From: an uncultured Clostridia bacterium
GTDB taxonomy: Bacteria; Bacillota; Clostridia; TANB77; CAG-508
Length of the DNA stretch: 37,260 nucleotides
Direction: 5' to 3'
NCBI GenBank assembly: GCA_944392425.1
Contig: CALXWM010000014.1
Coordinates: forward strand, 1 to 37,260
Shown here one piece after another: positions 15,170 through 22,924 of the stretch. Each line of letters begins with the position of its first letter. Positions within the stretch are counted from its first letter, which is position 1. The notes below the pieces were generated by a model, which was given only the letters and a program-made list of their open reading frames with translations, was not told the DNA's origin and did not search any database. The position numbers were made by a program, and so were the translations under genes.

Positions 15170-15751
15170 TTATCTATTCCGTCGGCTAGCATATTGAGCC
15201 GCGCAATTCAGGTAATACCCCAATTCATCAACTCTATGTATCTCCTCATATAAGGTACGGCTTGGTCTCCCAGAAAATCCTTGACAAACTGTTGTGTCAA
15301 TCATTCTAAATGCTTCTTTAAAATATCCTCTGAAGTTACAAATGATAATTAGCTTGAGCTTGTCTAACTCTCCTGTCCTTTTAGCTTCAATAGCCGAAAA
15401 CAACTCGTCAATAGTTCCTAAGCCACCCGGAAGAACGACAATTACGTCTGCCAACTCGAACAGTTTGTCTTTTCTTTCTGAAAGTTTGTCGAAGACAAAG
15501 CAATCGTCAAAAGTGTCTTCTTCCAAGTCGTCCTGCCATTTTCTTAAAGTGCTGATAAAGATTTTGGATTTTGGCCGGTTTTGTTGAACCTTTTGGGAAA
15601 TAACACCCATAAGTCCAGTTTTGCCACCGCCAAACACCAAGTTGTGGTTGCCAAGGACAATGAATTCGGCAATTTCTTTCGCCGCCTCCTCTGCAAATTC
15701 GAATATTGCGTTGTCTGGGCTTTGAGACGAACAACAAACTAACACATTCAT
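15170..15751 (-). CDS. LOG-family (lysine decarboxylase-like) protein, nucleoside-monophosphate phosphoribohydrolase type
   Basis: Start at ATG 15751 (MNVLVCCSSQS), 8 bases after AGGAGGG; the frame upstream to 15811 crosses the ribosome site. The 193-residue Rossmann-like protein has the two LOG signatures: FGGGKTGLMG and VLPGGLGTIDELF (PGGxGTxxE). LOG enzymes release a base from nucleoside 5'-monophosphates; in bacteria the physiological substrate is often unknown. The distance between the motifs and the total length are normal. Composition stands out: 15601-15660 is 48 percent GC, well above neighbours, as in the orphan gene at 14579. It has a private promoter with a palindrome at the transcription start and a strong 3' hairpin, so it behaves as a separate cassette. 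Confidence 0.88.
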   Translation of the reverse strand: MNVLVCCSSQSPDNAIFEFAEEAAKEIAEFIVLGNHNLVFGGGKTGLMGVISQKVQQNRPKSKIFISTLRKWQDDLEEDTFDDCFVFDKLSERKDKLFELADVIVVLPGGLGTIDELFSAIEAKRTGELDKLKLIIICNFRGYFKEAFRMIDTTVCQGFSGRPSRTLYEEIHRVDELGYYLNCAAQYASRRNR

Positions 15752-15795
15752 TTTATCATCCCTCCTAAAATTATTTTGTAGGTATGAATGCGAAA

Positions 15796-15844
15796 GTGTA
15801 AAATTACACAAATGAATTGTATCATATTTATGTCAATTAGTCAA
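15796..15844 (-). promoter_or_regulatory. LOG gene promoter with operator-like palindrome
   Basis: TTGACT (15844-15839), 17-base spacer, TACAAT (15821-15816) preceded by TGA. Just downstream, about at the transcription start, is GTGTAAAATTACAC (15796-15809), a 6-bp inverted repeat with a 2-base centre, placed where a repressor would block initiation. Confidence 0.65.
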
Positions 15845-15915
15845 TTTAATCGTTTCTAAATATCTCTCTCACTTTAAGTTTAAAAGTTCAAGATTTTTTG
15901 CATAAAATCCTTTTT

Positions 15916-16731
15916 TCATTTTTCAAACTCATTCTTTCTACTCTTAAAAAACTCATAAAAATATTTTACATTTTCAAGTTCACTCCATTTTTGGACTTTA
16001 TAATCTACAGTATCTAAATTATATATTTTAGCATTTAAAATTCCTAACATAAATGGAGAATGAGTTGCGATTATAAATTGAACTCCTAAGTATCTTGCCA
16101 TTTTATTTATTTTTTCTGCAAGTTGTACTTGATTTTGTGGAGATAATGAAACCTCTGGTTCATCTAGTAAATACAAATTATCTGGTTCAATATTATCTTC
16201 TAAAATTTGCATTGTTGTTTCTCCATTAGAATATTTATCTTGTGAAAATTCAAACCTTGCAAACTGCTTTCCACCTTCTTTTGTCTGCAAAAAATCCTTT
16301 GCATTTTGCAATCCTCTTTCTCTTGCCAAATTACTTTCTATACTTTCTTGTAAAACTGCATCTTGCTGTATTTTCCTTATTTCATATAAGATTTCTTCAC
16401 TTTTTATATATCTGCTATTTTCTGGTATTCTAGTTAATTTTCTACCATTTTCATTTTCTCCTAATTCATATTCACATTTTGATGCATAATCCTCAAAATA
16501 ATCTAATGTTCCAACAACTTTTGGATTACTTCGTTCTTTTCCTCTTAAATTTAATTTATGAGCAATGATATTTAGTATGGTAGATTTTCCAGAACCATTA
16601 TTTCCATATAATATAGTTATGTTATCGAATATAAATATGTCTGGTTCTTTATTTTGTAATACATTAAATGGATATATATTATTATTTGTTATTCTGCTAT
16701 CACTTAATTTAAAGATTTTTAGGTATATCAT
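15916..16731 (-). CDS. AAA/ABC-type ATPase (SMC-like head, COG3910 type)
   Basis: A 271-residue soluble ATPase with Walker A GNNGSGKST (43-51), an ABC-signature-like YSNGET (167-172), Walker B LYLLDEPEVSLSP (186-198, Asp190-Glu191) and a switch His in IIATHSPF (about 220). This pattern fits the stand-alone predicted ATPases related to RecF/SMC and to abortive-infection nucleases, without a DNA-binding coiled coil or nuclease domain here. Cytoplasmic. GAGGA lies 7 bases before ATG 16731, and the start overlaps the Def stop by 4 bases (ATGA), so it is translated from the RlmD-Def transcript. Its role with those genes is not evident. Confidence 0.85.
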   Translation of the reverse strand: MIYLKIFKLSDSRITNNNIYPFNVLQNKEPDIFIFDNITILYGNNGSGKSTILNIIAHKLNLRGKERSNPKVVGTLDYFEDYASKCEYELGENENGRKLTRIPENSRYIKSEEILYEIRKIQQDAVLQESIESNLARERGLQNAKDFLQTKEGGKQFARFEFSQDKYSNGETTMQILEDNIEPDNLYLLDEPEVSLSPQNQVQLAEKINKMARYLGVQFIIATHSPFMLGILNAKIYNLDTVDYKVQKWSELENVKYFYEFFKSRKNEFEK

Positions 16732-17270
16732 TTTTCATTCCTCAAATTATATTTATCAATATTTTCTTTTGTGGCAAAATCTTTAGACCCCTTTACTTTC
16801 TCTAAAAACACTATCCCATCTAAATGGTCACATTCATGTTGTACTAATCTTGCAAAAAATCCACTTATTTTCTTTACTATTTTTTCTCCATTTTCATTAT
16901 AGTAAGTGAGTTCTATATTTTTATATCTTTCTACTTTTCCTCTAATACTTGGTACACTCATGCATCCTTCAAATTGTACATCTGTATCATCTGATAGCTT
17001 TTTCCAACTTGGGTTTATCATAGCCGTTATTGGAATTTCTTCCGCATCATTATAATTAATATTTTCTTTTTTAGCACCTACTACAATTATTCTTTTATTT
17101 ATACCAATTTGAGGAGCTGAAATTCCTAGTCCTGTACCAAAGCTTAAAGTTTCTTTTAAATCATCTATTGTATCTAGAATTTCTTGATTAATATTTTTGA
17201 GATTTACTTTTTCACAGATTTGTGAAAGGATTGGGTCTCCAACTTCTCTTATTTTTATGACTTTTCCCAT
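16728..17270 (-). CDS. def: Peptide deformylase
   Basis: Removes the formyl group from the N-terminal Met of new proteins. Start at ATG 17270 (MGKVIKIREVGDP), 8 bases after AAGGAG and overlapping the RlmD stop by one base (TAATG). The 180-residue protein has all three motifs: GTGLGISAPQIG (46-57), EGCMSVPS (101-108, metal Cys103) and QHECDHLDG (144-152, His145, Glu146, His149). Length and spacing are normal for the type I/III bacterial enzymes. Confidence 0.96.
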   Translation of the reverse strand: MGKVIKIREVGDPILSQICEKVNLKNINQEILDTIDDLKETLSFGTGLGISAPQIGINKRIIVVGAKKENINYNDAEEIPITAMINPSWKKLSDDTDVQFEGCMSVPSIRGKVERYKNIELTYYNENGEKIVKKISGFFARLVQHECDHLDGIVFLEKVKGSKDFATKENIDKYNLRNEK

Positions 17271-18625
17271 TACATTTTCTCCTTTATTTCTAGCACTGCC
17301 ACACATTCTATATGTGAACTATAGCAGAAGTTATCCACTGGAGTAATGCTATCTATTTTGTAAACATCTTCTAATACTTGCAAATCTCTCATTAAAGTTG
17401 CTGGGTTACAGCTTACATAAATAAGTCTATCTAGTTTCAAATTGCATAAATTTTGAACTGTTTTGCTATCTAGTCCTTTTCTTGGAGGGTCTACTATGAC
17501 CACACTTGGTTTTACGCCATTATCTAGCATTTTGTTAAATGCAACCTCTACATCTCCTTGTATAAATTCTATATTATCTACATTATTAATTTCTGCATTT
17601 TGCTTTGCATCTTTTATGGCTTCTTCTACAATCTCAACGCCATAAACTTTTTTCACATATTTAGAGGCAAATATTCCTATTGTCCCAATTCCACAATATA
17701 AATCGCATAATATGTCATCTTTTTTTAGCTTCGCGCCTTCTATTGCTAAATTATATAACTTTTCTGTTTGAACTGGATTTACTTGATAAAATGAATTTGG
17801 AGATATTTTGAATTCATAGTCTCCCAATCTATCTGTTATTGTTCCATTTCCATATACAATAATATTTTTTCTTGAAAGTACTACATTTGTTTTTTCTGTA
17901 TTTACATTTATTACGATTGTTTTTATTTTAGGAAATTCTTTTACTATTTTTTCTATTTGTAACTTACTATTTGTTTCAAAAACATTTTTTTCGCCATTTT
18001 GTACTAATACAAGCATTATCTCATCTGTTTTGAAACCTTCTCTTAGCATTATATTTCTAAGTAATCCTTTACCTGTTTCTTCATCATATATGTTATCTTT
18101 CCAATTATCTAATATATATTTTGAAATTTCTTGAGATATTTTCGTTTGTATTTTGCATTCATTTATAGGAATAATATTGTGTGACCTTTTTGCAAAAATT
18201 CCAACTTTTTTATCTTGAGTTACTGGATAAATTGCTTTATTTCTATAAAAAGTTGGATTTTCCATTCCTACCGTTTCATTTACTTTCACTTTATTTTTTA
18301 GCATTTTATTTACTAGATTTTGTACTTTTTCTTGTTTAATTTTTAAAGTCTCACTATATGCAATATGTCTTAAATCGCATCCTCCGCATTTGTTAAATGT
18401 GCTGCAATCTGGTTCTACTCTTTTGCTTGACTTTTCTATTAGTTGAATAACCTTAGCAAATGCATGAGTTTTTAAAACTTTTAAAATATGTATTTTACAT
18501 TTTTCTCCTTTTAATGCTCCCAATACAAAAATGGTATAGCCATTTATTTTTGCTATACCTTCTCCATTTGCTCCATAATCTATTACATCTACAATTAATT
18601 CGTCATTTTTCTTAACATTTTCCAT
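17270..18625 (-). CDS. rlmD: 23S rRNA (uracil-C5)-methyltransferase, RlmD/RumA type
   Basis: A 451-residue enzyme methylating a uridine of 23S rRNA. An N-terminal TRAM RNA-binding domain (residues 1-60: DYGANGEGIAKINGYTIFV) is followed by the iron-sulfur cysteines Cys74, Cys80 and Cys83 in CSTFNKCGGC with a fourth near 160, the SAM site DLYCGIGTIGIF, VDPPRKGLD and the catalytic YVSCNPATLMRDL. I prefer ATG 18625 (MENVKKND); the frame extends to a TTG at 18649 with no ribosome site. First gene of the RlmD-Def-ATPase cluster. Firmicute homologues may methylate two positions (RlmCD), so the exact target is uncertain. Confidence 0.93.
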   Translation of the reverse strand: MENVKKNDELIVDVIDYGANGEGIAKINGYTIFVLGALKGEKCKIHILKVLKTHAFAKVIQLIEKSSKRVEPDCSTFNKCGGCDLRHIAYSETLKIKQEKVQNLVNKMLKNKVKVNETVGMENPTFYRNKAIYPVTQDKKVGIFAKRSHNIIPINECKIQTKISQEISKYILDNWKDNIYDEETGKGLLRNIMLREGFKTDEIMLVLVQNGEKNVFETNSKLQIEKIVKEFPKIKTIVINVNTEKTNVVLSRKNIIVYGNGTITDRLGDYEFKISPNSFYQVNPVQTEKLYNLAIEGAKLKKDDILCDLYCGIGTIGIFASKYVKKVYGVEIVEEAIKDAKQNAEINNVDNIEFIQGDVEVAFNKMLDNGVKPSVVIVDPPRKGLDSKTVQNLCNLKLDRLIYVSCNPATLMRDLQVLEDVYKIDSITPVDNFCYSSHIECVAVLEIKEKM

Positions 18626-18638
18626 TTTTAACTGCTCT

Positions 18639-18755
18639 CTATTCTTCAATTAAATTTAAGTAGTCTGTTTTGCCGTATATTACTCTGTAAATTACAACTT
18701 GTTTATATTTCTCATCAACGCCATATAATGCTATAAATTTTTTAGTATTAAAAAT
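18639..18755 (-). other. Short open fragment without a start codon
   Basis: Directly after the stop of the 60-residue gene, in the same frame, an open stretch of 38 codons encodes FIALYGVDEKYKQVVIYRV followed by IYGKTDYLNLIEE before TAG at 18641-18639. It has codon choice like a gene but no ATG, GTG or TTG with a ribosome site. It may be the tail of a once longer protein, a read-through extension, or chance. Confidence 0.3.
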
Positions 18756-18938
18756 TTATTTTTCTTCATCTTCTTTTTTGCTTATCTCACCTTTAAGTTC
18801 TTCTACTTTTTGACTTTCTTCTTTCAATCTATTATCTGATATTTCATCCATAAATCCATTTAAGTCAAATTGTTGTAATAACTCATCTGTCGTTCCATCT
18901 AAATCTATACCTAAATCTTTTAAAAATTTTTGTTTCAC
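18756..18938 (-). CDS. Small acidic hypothetical protein
   Basis: A 60-residue protein not recognised. It starts with GTG 18938 after a good ribosome site (GAGAGGTGA, 6-7 bases upstream). The sequence begins MKQKFLKDLGIDLDGTTDEL and ends in a charged helix LKEESQKVEELKGEISKKEDEE that could form a coiled coil. No membrane segment, no cysteines. It lies between the sortase and rlmD genes and could be an independent short transcript. The start and codon use argue that it is real; function unknown. Confidence 0.6.
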   Translation of the reverse strand: MKQKFLKDLGIDLDGTTDELLQQFDLNGFMDEISDNRLKEESQKVEELKGEISKKEDEEK

Positions 18939-19013
18939 TTTCGTTCACCTCTCTGATTTTTATAATACTATATTTTATATGTTTTTTCAAGTATTTTTAT
19001 GTGAATTTTCAAT

Positions 19014-19817
19014 CTAGATCTTTCTTCCTATAACTACAAACCTTCCATCGTCTACGTGATAAGAACAAGTAATTAATGTTATTAAATCATCTCCATAATT
19101 TGCTGTAATTCCAGTATCATAAATAGATGATGCTTTTGCATTTTTTACAAATTCATTATATTCTTCTTCATTTTCTGCATTTATAAAGTTATAATACCTA
19201 AATACATTTGTTTCCGATTTATAATATACTCTTGACTTAAATATTGAAAATATTTCATATTCTGCATCTTCATTTGCAGTTGTAAAGCGGATTTTGGGAT
19301 GGTTTATATAATAATCTTCACTTTGGTATTTTATTAAATCTGTGAACATTTCGCCATTTTTCATATTATGCCCATATATAAGCAGGTTTGTACAAGGCAC
19401 GCTCCAATCATAATCTTTATTTAAAAAGATTGAACCATTAGCTGTTTTTTCGCCTTTATAATTATGATCTAGGTAATATTCATTGTCCTCTCCTTGGAGT
19501 ACTGGATAGTTTATTCGTGTTCCTTCTATTTCTATCCATCCAACTATATTGGCATTTTCTTTTTGCAGTTCTCTTACTTTTAGCATTCTTTCTGTTACTT
19601 CTGGCTTGGATTTTTCATTATCTACTTGATTCGTAATATCCACAGTAATTTCATTATGAACATTTTCTATTTCTACTGAATTTAACAGATTACTTTCTTG
19701 CCTAGCTTCTATTTTTAATGCAATTAAATAGATTATATATAATACTGATAAAATTATTAATATTGTAAAAATAATGTACGCTATTTTTTTATTATTACTC
19801 TTAAAATGTTTCGCCAC
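19014..19817 (-). CDS. srtB: Class B sortase
   Basis: A membrane-anchored transpeptidase that links surface proteins to peptidoglycan. The 267-residue protein has one N-terminal helix (12-34), a linker, and a sortase B domain: IVGWIEIEGTRINYPVLQG (91-109), NLLIYGHNM with catalytic His150, TLITCSY with Cys251 and GRFVVIGR with Arg259. The spacing is that of class B. Start is GTG 19817, 6 bases after AAGGT. The next gene upstream on the strand encodes a PKTG-anchored surface protein, its likely substrate; the two are separated by element C. Confidence 0.95.
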   Translation of the reverse strand: MAKHFKSNNKKIAYIIFTILIILSVLYIIYLIALKIEARQESNLLNSVEIENVHNEITVDITNQVDNEKSKPEVTERMLKVRELQKENANIVGWIEIEGTRINYPVLQGEDNEYYLDHNYKGEKTANGSIFLNKDYDWSVPCTNLLIYGHNMKNGEMFTDLIKYQSEDYYINHPKIRFTTANEDAEYEIFSIFKSRVYYKSETNVFRYYNFINAENEEEYNEFVKNAKASSIYDTGITANYGDDLITLITCSYHVDDGRFVVIGRKI

Positions 19818-19866
19818 TTCTGTACCTTTCCATTATTAAATTTCTATGTAATGATAATATATTAAA

Positions 19867-20015
19867 GCTCCAATATATTACTTACGCATTTCAGTGCAAC
19901 GAAGCAGACAAGGTTGATAAATACTTGTGTCTTGCTGTTAGATGCGCAGTGGAACGGGCAAGCGCTGAGCATAGCGAAACCGCGCCGTGAAATGCGTAAG
20001 AATGTATATTGGAGC
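19867..20015. repeat. GC-rich palindromic intergenic element C
   Basis: Arms 19867-19893 (GCTCCAATATATTACTTACG and CATTTCA) and 19988-20015 (TGAAATGCGTAAGAATGTAT and ATTGGAGC) are inverted repeats of about 28 bases with few mismatches. Inside are AGTGCAACGAAGCAGAC (19893-19909), an inner hairpin (AGCAGACAAG facing CTTGTGTCTTGCT), GCGCAGT and the core AGCGCTGAGCATAGCGAA at 19961-19978, the last shared with element B. It lies between the surface-protein stop and the sortase start. Confidence 0.78.
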
Positions 20016-20096
20016 AAAATAGAGTAATTATAAACAGTAAATTTTACTTAATCTTATCTACGTTTAGTCATTCAAATTTATCTATTTATGCCTTGA

Positions 20097-21209
20097 TTAT
20101 TGTTTTTTTGTATAAATGATTCCAGCGACTGCCATAGCGATTATAAATGTAGCTAAGCCTAAATAACTGTTTACACCAGTTTTTGGAGTTTCATCTTTTT
20201 CTTCTTCTACTGGCTCTTCTGGAGCAGGTTCTTCTACTTGTATTTCAGATATTTTAACGTAGATTGTTGTTTCTGCTGTTATAGCTTGATTGAAATCAAA
20301 TTCAGTTTGATAGCTTTCATCAGTAAAATATCCATCTATTTTGTGATTTTCATCTAATACAATGTGAGAAGCTATTAAATCTGATGTTATTTTTTCGTCT
20401 TTGTTAACAACTATTCTTAATGTTTCTTCGTTGTATGCTATTGTAACAAATACTTTTTCTTTATCAACATTCGGAGTTACTGTGTCAGGTAGTACAGTTT
20501 CTGAAATGACATTGTTATATTCATCTGTTAAAACTACTGCCTCACCTGTAACAAATACCTTGTTAGTTGTACCTTCAGCATTTTCAATTGTGAAATTTGT
20601 TAAATTGCCGTTATCTGCTACTCTAACAACGTTTTCTGCTGCATCACTTTTTAACACACCATTCATTACAAGTGTAGGATTATTTGTAGCAGCTGCACCT
20701 TTGTCTATTTCTATACCGTTGTTTGAACTTGTACCATTACGTCCTAAGTGTAAATCTCTTACTTCAAGTTTACCACCATTAACTAATACACCACCGTAGT
20801 TGAAATCTGTTATATTAACATTATCTAATATTACAGTAGCGCCATCATATGATTGAACACCATATTTAGGTCCTCTGACTAAGTTGATATTTCTTAAAGT
20901 TAATTTTGCATCAGATAATTGAGCTGTAAACATTGTTTGGTTTCCTGATGTAGATGTCCATCCTTCGCTACCAGTTAATGTATACCCATTTCCTTCAATA
21001 ATAAGTTCTTTTGCTATTACTATTGGTTGTGTGATAGTAATATTGTTTTGAATAGATATTGTGTCTCCCGGATTTGCAGAATTTATTTCACTTATTAAAG
21101 TACTTTCATCTGTAACTTCTCTTGTTGTAGCTTTACTTGCATTTGGAACTATAAATAATATTGCAAGTATTGCAGCAAAAATAGCTGTTATTTTGATTGA
21201 ATTTTTCAT
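20097..21209 (-). CDS. PKTG-anchored surface protein with beta-helix domain
   Basis: A 370-residue exported protein. Signal peptide 1-27 (MKNSIKITAIFAAILAILFI, cleavage after SKA). Residues 35-240 look like a right-handed parallel beta-helix with repeated hydrophobic-Asn ladders (ITITQPIVIAKELIIEGNG, LTLRNINLVRG, VILDNVNITDF, LEVRDLHLGRNG). Residues 255-325 resemble an InlB/Listeria-Bacteroides repeat (IDGYFTDESYQTEFDFN). An acidic Pro/Glu spacer leads to the sorting signal TPKTG (341-345), a hydrophobic helix and KKQ tail. AGGAGGTG lies 7 bases before the ATG. The adjacent class B sortase is the natural anchoring enzyme. Ligand unknown. Confidence 0.85.
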   Translation of the reverse strand: MKNSIKITAIFAAILAILFIVPNASKATTREVTDESTLISEINSANPGDTISIQNNITITQPIVIAKELIIEGNGYTLTGSEGWTSTSGNQTMFTAQLSDAKLTLRNINLVRGPKYGVQSYDGATVILDNVNITDFNYGGVLVNGGKLEVRDLHLGRNGTSSNNGIEIDKGAAATNNPTLVMNGVLKSDAAENVVRVADNGNLTNFTIENAEGTTNKVFVTGEAVVLTDEYNNVISETVLPDTVTPNVDKEKVFVTIAYNEETLRIVVNKDEKITSDLIASHIVLDENHKIDGYFTDESYQTEFDFNQAITAETTIYVKISEIQVEEPAPEEPVEEEKDETPKTGVNSYLGLATFIIAMAVAGIIYTKKQ

Positions 21210-21414
21210 AAATTTTCACCTCCTAATAAAATTTTAAGTCAAATATGACTTTTCATTTTTTATTTTTTCCTTTTTTATTTCTTTTATTTATAAATTTCTC
21301 AATTTTAAATTTTAATTTTTTACAATTTTGTAATTTAAAGGTGAAAATTTTTTAATTATAATTTTTTGTAATTTTACTAAGTTATTAAATGTTGCAAGAA
21401 CATTAGACTTTTTA

Positions 21415-21443
21415 TTTACATTTTTAATTATTTATTGTATACT
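21415..21443 (+). promoter_or_regulatory. Promoter of the DUF1737 cassette
   Basis: TTTACA (21415-21420), 17-base spacer, TATACT (21438-21443), about 50 bases before the gene at 21495. The remaining 21210-21414 stretch is AT-rich and holds only a small inverted repeat AAGTCA/TGACTT at 21236-21251 upstream of the surface-protein gene. Confidence 0.65.
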
Positions 21444-21453
21444 ATAAATATTA

Positions 21454-21476
21454 ATATACTGAGCCAAGCAGTATAT
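21454..21476 (+). promoter_or_regulatory. Leader hairpin next to the ribosome site
   Basis: ATATACTG (21454-21461) and CAGTATAT (21469-21476) form a perfect 8-bp stem with a 7-base loop, ending four bases before AAGGAGGG. It lies at the very start of the transcript and could be an operator or could control translation. Confidence 0.5.
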
Positions 21477-21494
21477 ACCCAAGGAGGGTTTGCA

Positions 21495-21674
21495 ATGGAT
21501 AAGGAAATTATAGACTATGAAATCCTTGTGTATGAATCTCCGACTGACTTGCGTCGGAAGGTGAAGCAACGAATAGTAGAAGGATGGCAGCTTTTTGGTC
21601 CGCCATTTTGTAAGCCGACTGTCTCTGGCTTGTACAAGCTTTGTCAAGCCATAGTTTATTACAAAAGAAATTAA
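21495..21674 (+). CDS. DUF1737 domain small protein
   Basis: A 59-residue protein starting MDKEIIDYEILVYES, with the DUF1737 features: a short strand, SPTDLRRKVKQRIVEGWQLF, then GPPFC and a final LCQAIVYYKR. The family is small and of unknown role, often found alone in mobile or variable regions. AAGGAGGG lies 7 bases before ATG 21495; the longer frame from 21435 includes the promoter and is not real. Own promoter and terminator on the otherwise almost empty plus strand, so a self-contained cassette like the orphan gene at 14579. Confidence 0.8.
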   Translation: MDKEIIDYEILVYESPTDLRRKVKQRIVEGWQLFGPPFCKPTVSGLYKLCQAIVYYKRN

Positions 21675-21680
21675 GTCTAA

Positions 21681-21710
21681 CCACTCTCTACTTGGCAAGA
21701 GAGTGGTTTT
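21681..21710 (+). terminator. Terminator of the DUF1737 cassette
   Basis: CCACTCTC (21681-21688) pairs with GAGAGTGG (21699-21706) and is followed by TTTT. It also separates the cassette from the convergent DHHW gene, whose stop is at 21712. Confidence 0.82.
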
Positions 21711-21711
21711 G

Positions 21712-22845
21712 CTATATATTAATTTTCCTCAAATTATTATCTTCTACAAAATTTGACACATTATATAAAAATAATACATCTGTAATGCCATTTTCCTTTG
21801 CATATTGTTCATAATCAAATGCTGTATATCTTGGGTCTAAAAAGTGAACTTCTGAATAATTTTGGCATAAAAACTGTGACATTATATGTGCATATGAATC
21901 TTTCACTACTAATAATTTTCTATCATTATTCACATTCGTTTTTATAATCACTCTACTGTTATTTCCATTTAGGAAATATGAATATTTGTCTTTGGTTAAT
22001 AAAAATTCTTCATTAAATATACTTTGTGTGTTTTGAATATCATAAATTGCTTCTTTTATATTCATATTGTTTTCATTTTGATATACATAGATTTCATCTG
22101 GTACTTGATTCCATATTTGTGCTTTTGAATCAAAAGTTCCTAAGAAATTACTTGTTACTTTTACTTTATTAAAATCAGTTGTTGGTACTGCTTCTATATT
22201 TGCAGATTTGCAAAACTCTTTGTATACCACATATGCTCCATCACTATTCATATGATGGTCTGTTTTAAAGTACAATTGCTGATTTTTATTTTCATTTAAT
22301 AAAGATTTTTCTACATCTACATTAACTGTATTTTTCGTATTGCTATATGCAATGTTAATTATCTCTTCATGATTTGGAGCTTGCACATTTTCTGGCAATT
22401 TATCGCTATTTATATAAATAGAATTAGGCACAAGTATGAAATATGTTTTTATATTTTGCTCATTCATTTTTTGTGCAAAATCGGATATTATTTTAGTATT
22501 GCTATTTAATGTTGTTTTTTCTTCTTCACCAAATTCAAATTTTTCAAACAAATATGAGTCCTGTCCTACATATACGTCATTAATCTCTTTTTTACCAAGT
22601 ACATTTATTTCCCACCAAGAGTTTATTTTTAAGAATGTATCTCTAAAAGCAAAGTGGTCATTTACATAGTCATTAACACCATCCAAGTATTCTCCATTTA
22701 CAAAACTTTTAAATGAAAATCTTGGTATTGTAGCATACATTCTATTTTCTTGTTCTGAGAAATCGCTTTTTGGTAATACAAAATTTAGTATTACTATGAT
22801 TACCCATACTGTTACAAATATTAGAAAGAATATCTTATTTTTCAT
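21712..22845 (-). CDS. DHHW-family protein (AlgJ/AlgX-like acyl-transfer partner)
   Basis: A 377-residue protein with an N-terminal membrane anchor (4-23) and an extracellular SGNH-like domain of the DHHW family. Visible are SEQENRMYATIPRFSF, DHFAFRDTFLKI, ILVPNSIYIN and the name motif as TDHHMNSDGAY (the usual W is M), plus LLVVKDSYAHIMSQFLC, which resembles the SGNH catalytic Ser/Asp region. Such proteins pair with MBOAT acyltransferases, taking the acyl group to an extracellular polymer. The MBOAT gene lies 79 bases upstream in the same direction. AAAGGA precedes the ATG by 6 bases. Because the MBOAT gene is frameshifted here, this protein may lack its partner. Confidence 0.85.
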   Translation of the reverse strand: MKNKIFFLIFVTVWVIIVILNFVLPKSDFSEQENRMYATIPRFSFKSFVNGEYLDGVNDYVNDHFAFRDTFLKINSWWEINVLGKKEINDVYVGQDSYLFEKFEFGEEEKTTLNSNTKIISDFAQKMNEQNIKTYFILVPNSIYINSDKLPENVQAPNHEEIINIAYSNTKNTVNVDVEKSLLNENKNQQLYFKTDHHMNSDGAYVVYKEFCKSANIEAVPTTDFNKVKVTSNFLGTFDSKAQIWNQVPDEIYVYQNENNMNIKEAIYDIQNTQSIFNEEFLLTKDKYSYFLNGNNSRVIIKTNVNNDRKLLVVKDSYAHIMSQFLCQNYSEVHFLDPRYTAFDYEQYAKENGITDVLFLYNVSNFVEDNNLRKINI

Positions 22846-22873
22846 TTTTTATCCTTTATTAAAATTATTTTAT

Positions 22874-22891
22874 GGCTTTTTGCAAAAAGCC
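22874..22891 (-). terminator. Small hairpin between MBOAT and DHHW genes
   Basis: GGCTTTTTGCAAAAAGCC is a perfect palindrome with an 8-bp stem and 2-base centre. On the plus strand it is followed by TTTTAC, and on the minus strand by ATAAAATAAT. It may lower expression of the downstream DHHW gene or protect the mRNA end. Confidence 0.4.
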
Positions 22892-22924
22892 TTTTACTAA
22901 TTTTTAAGATTGTTTTTCATAGTT

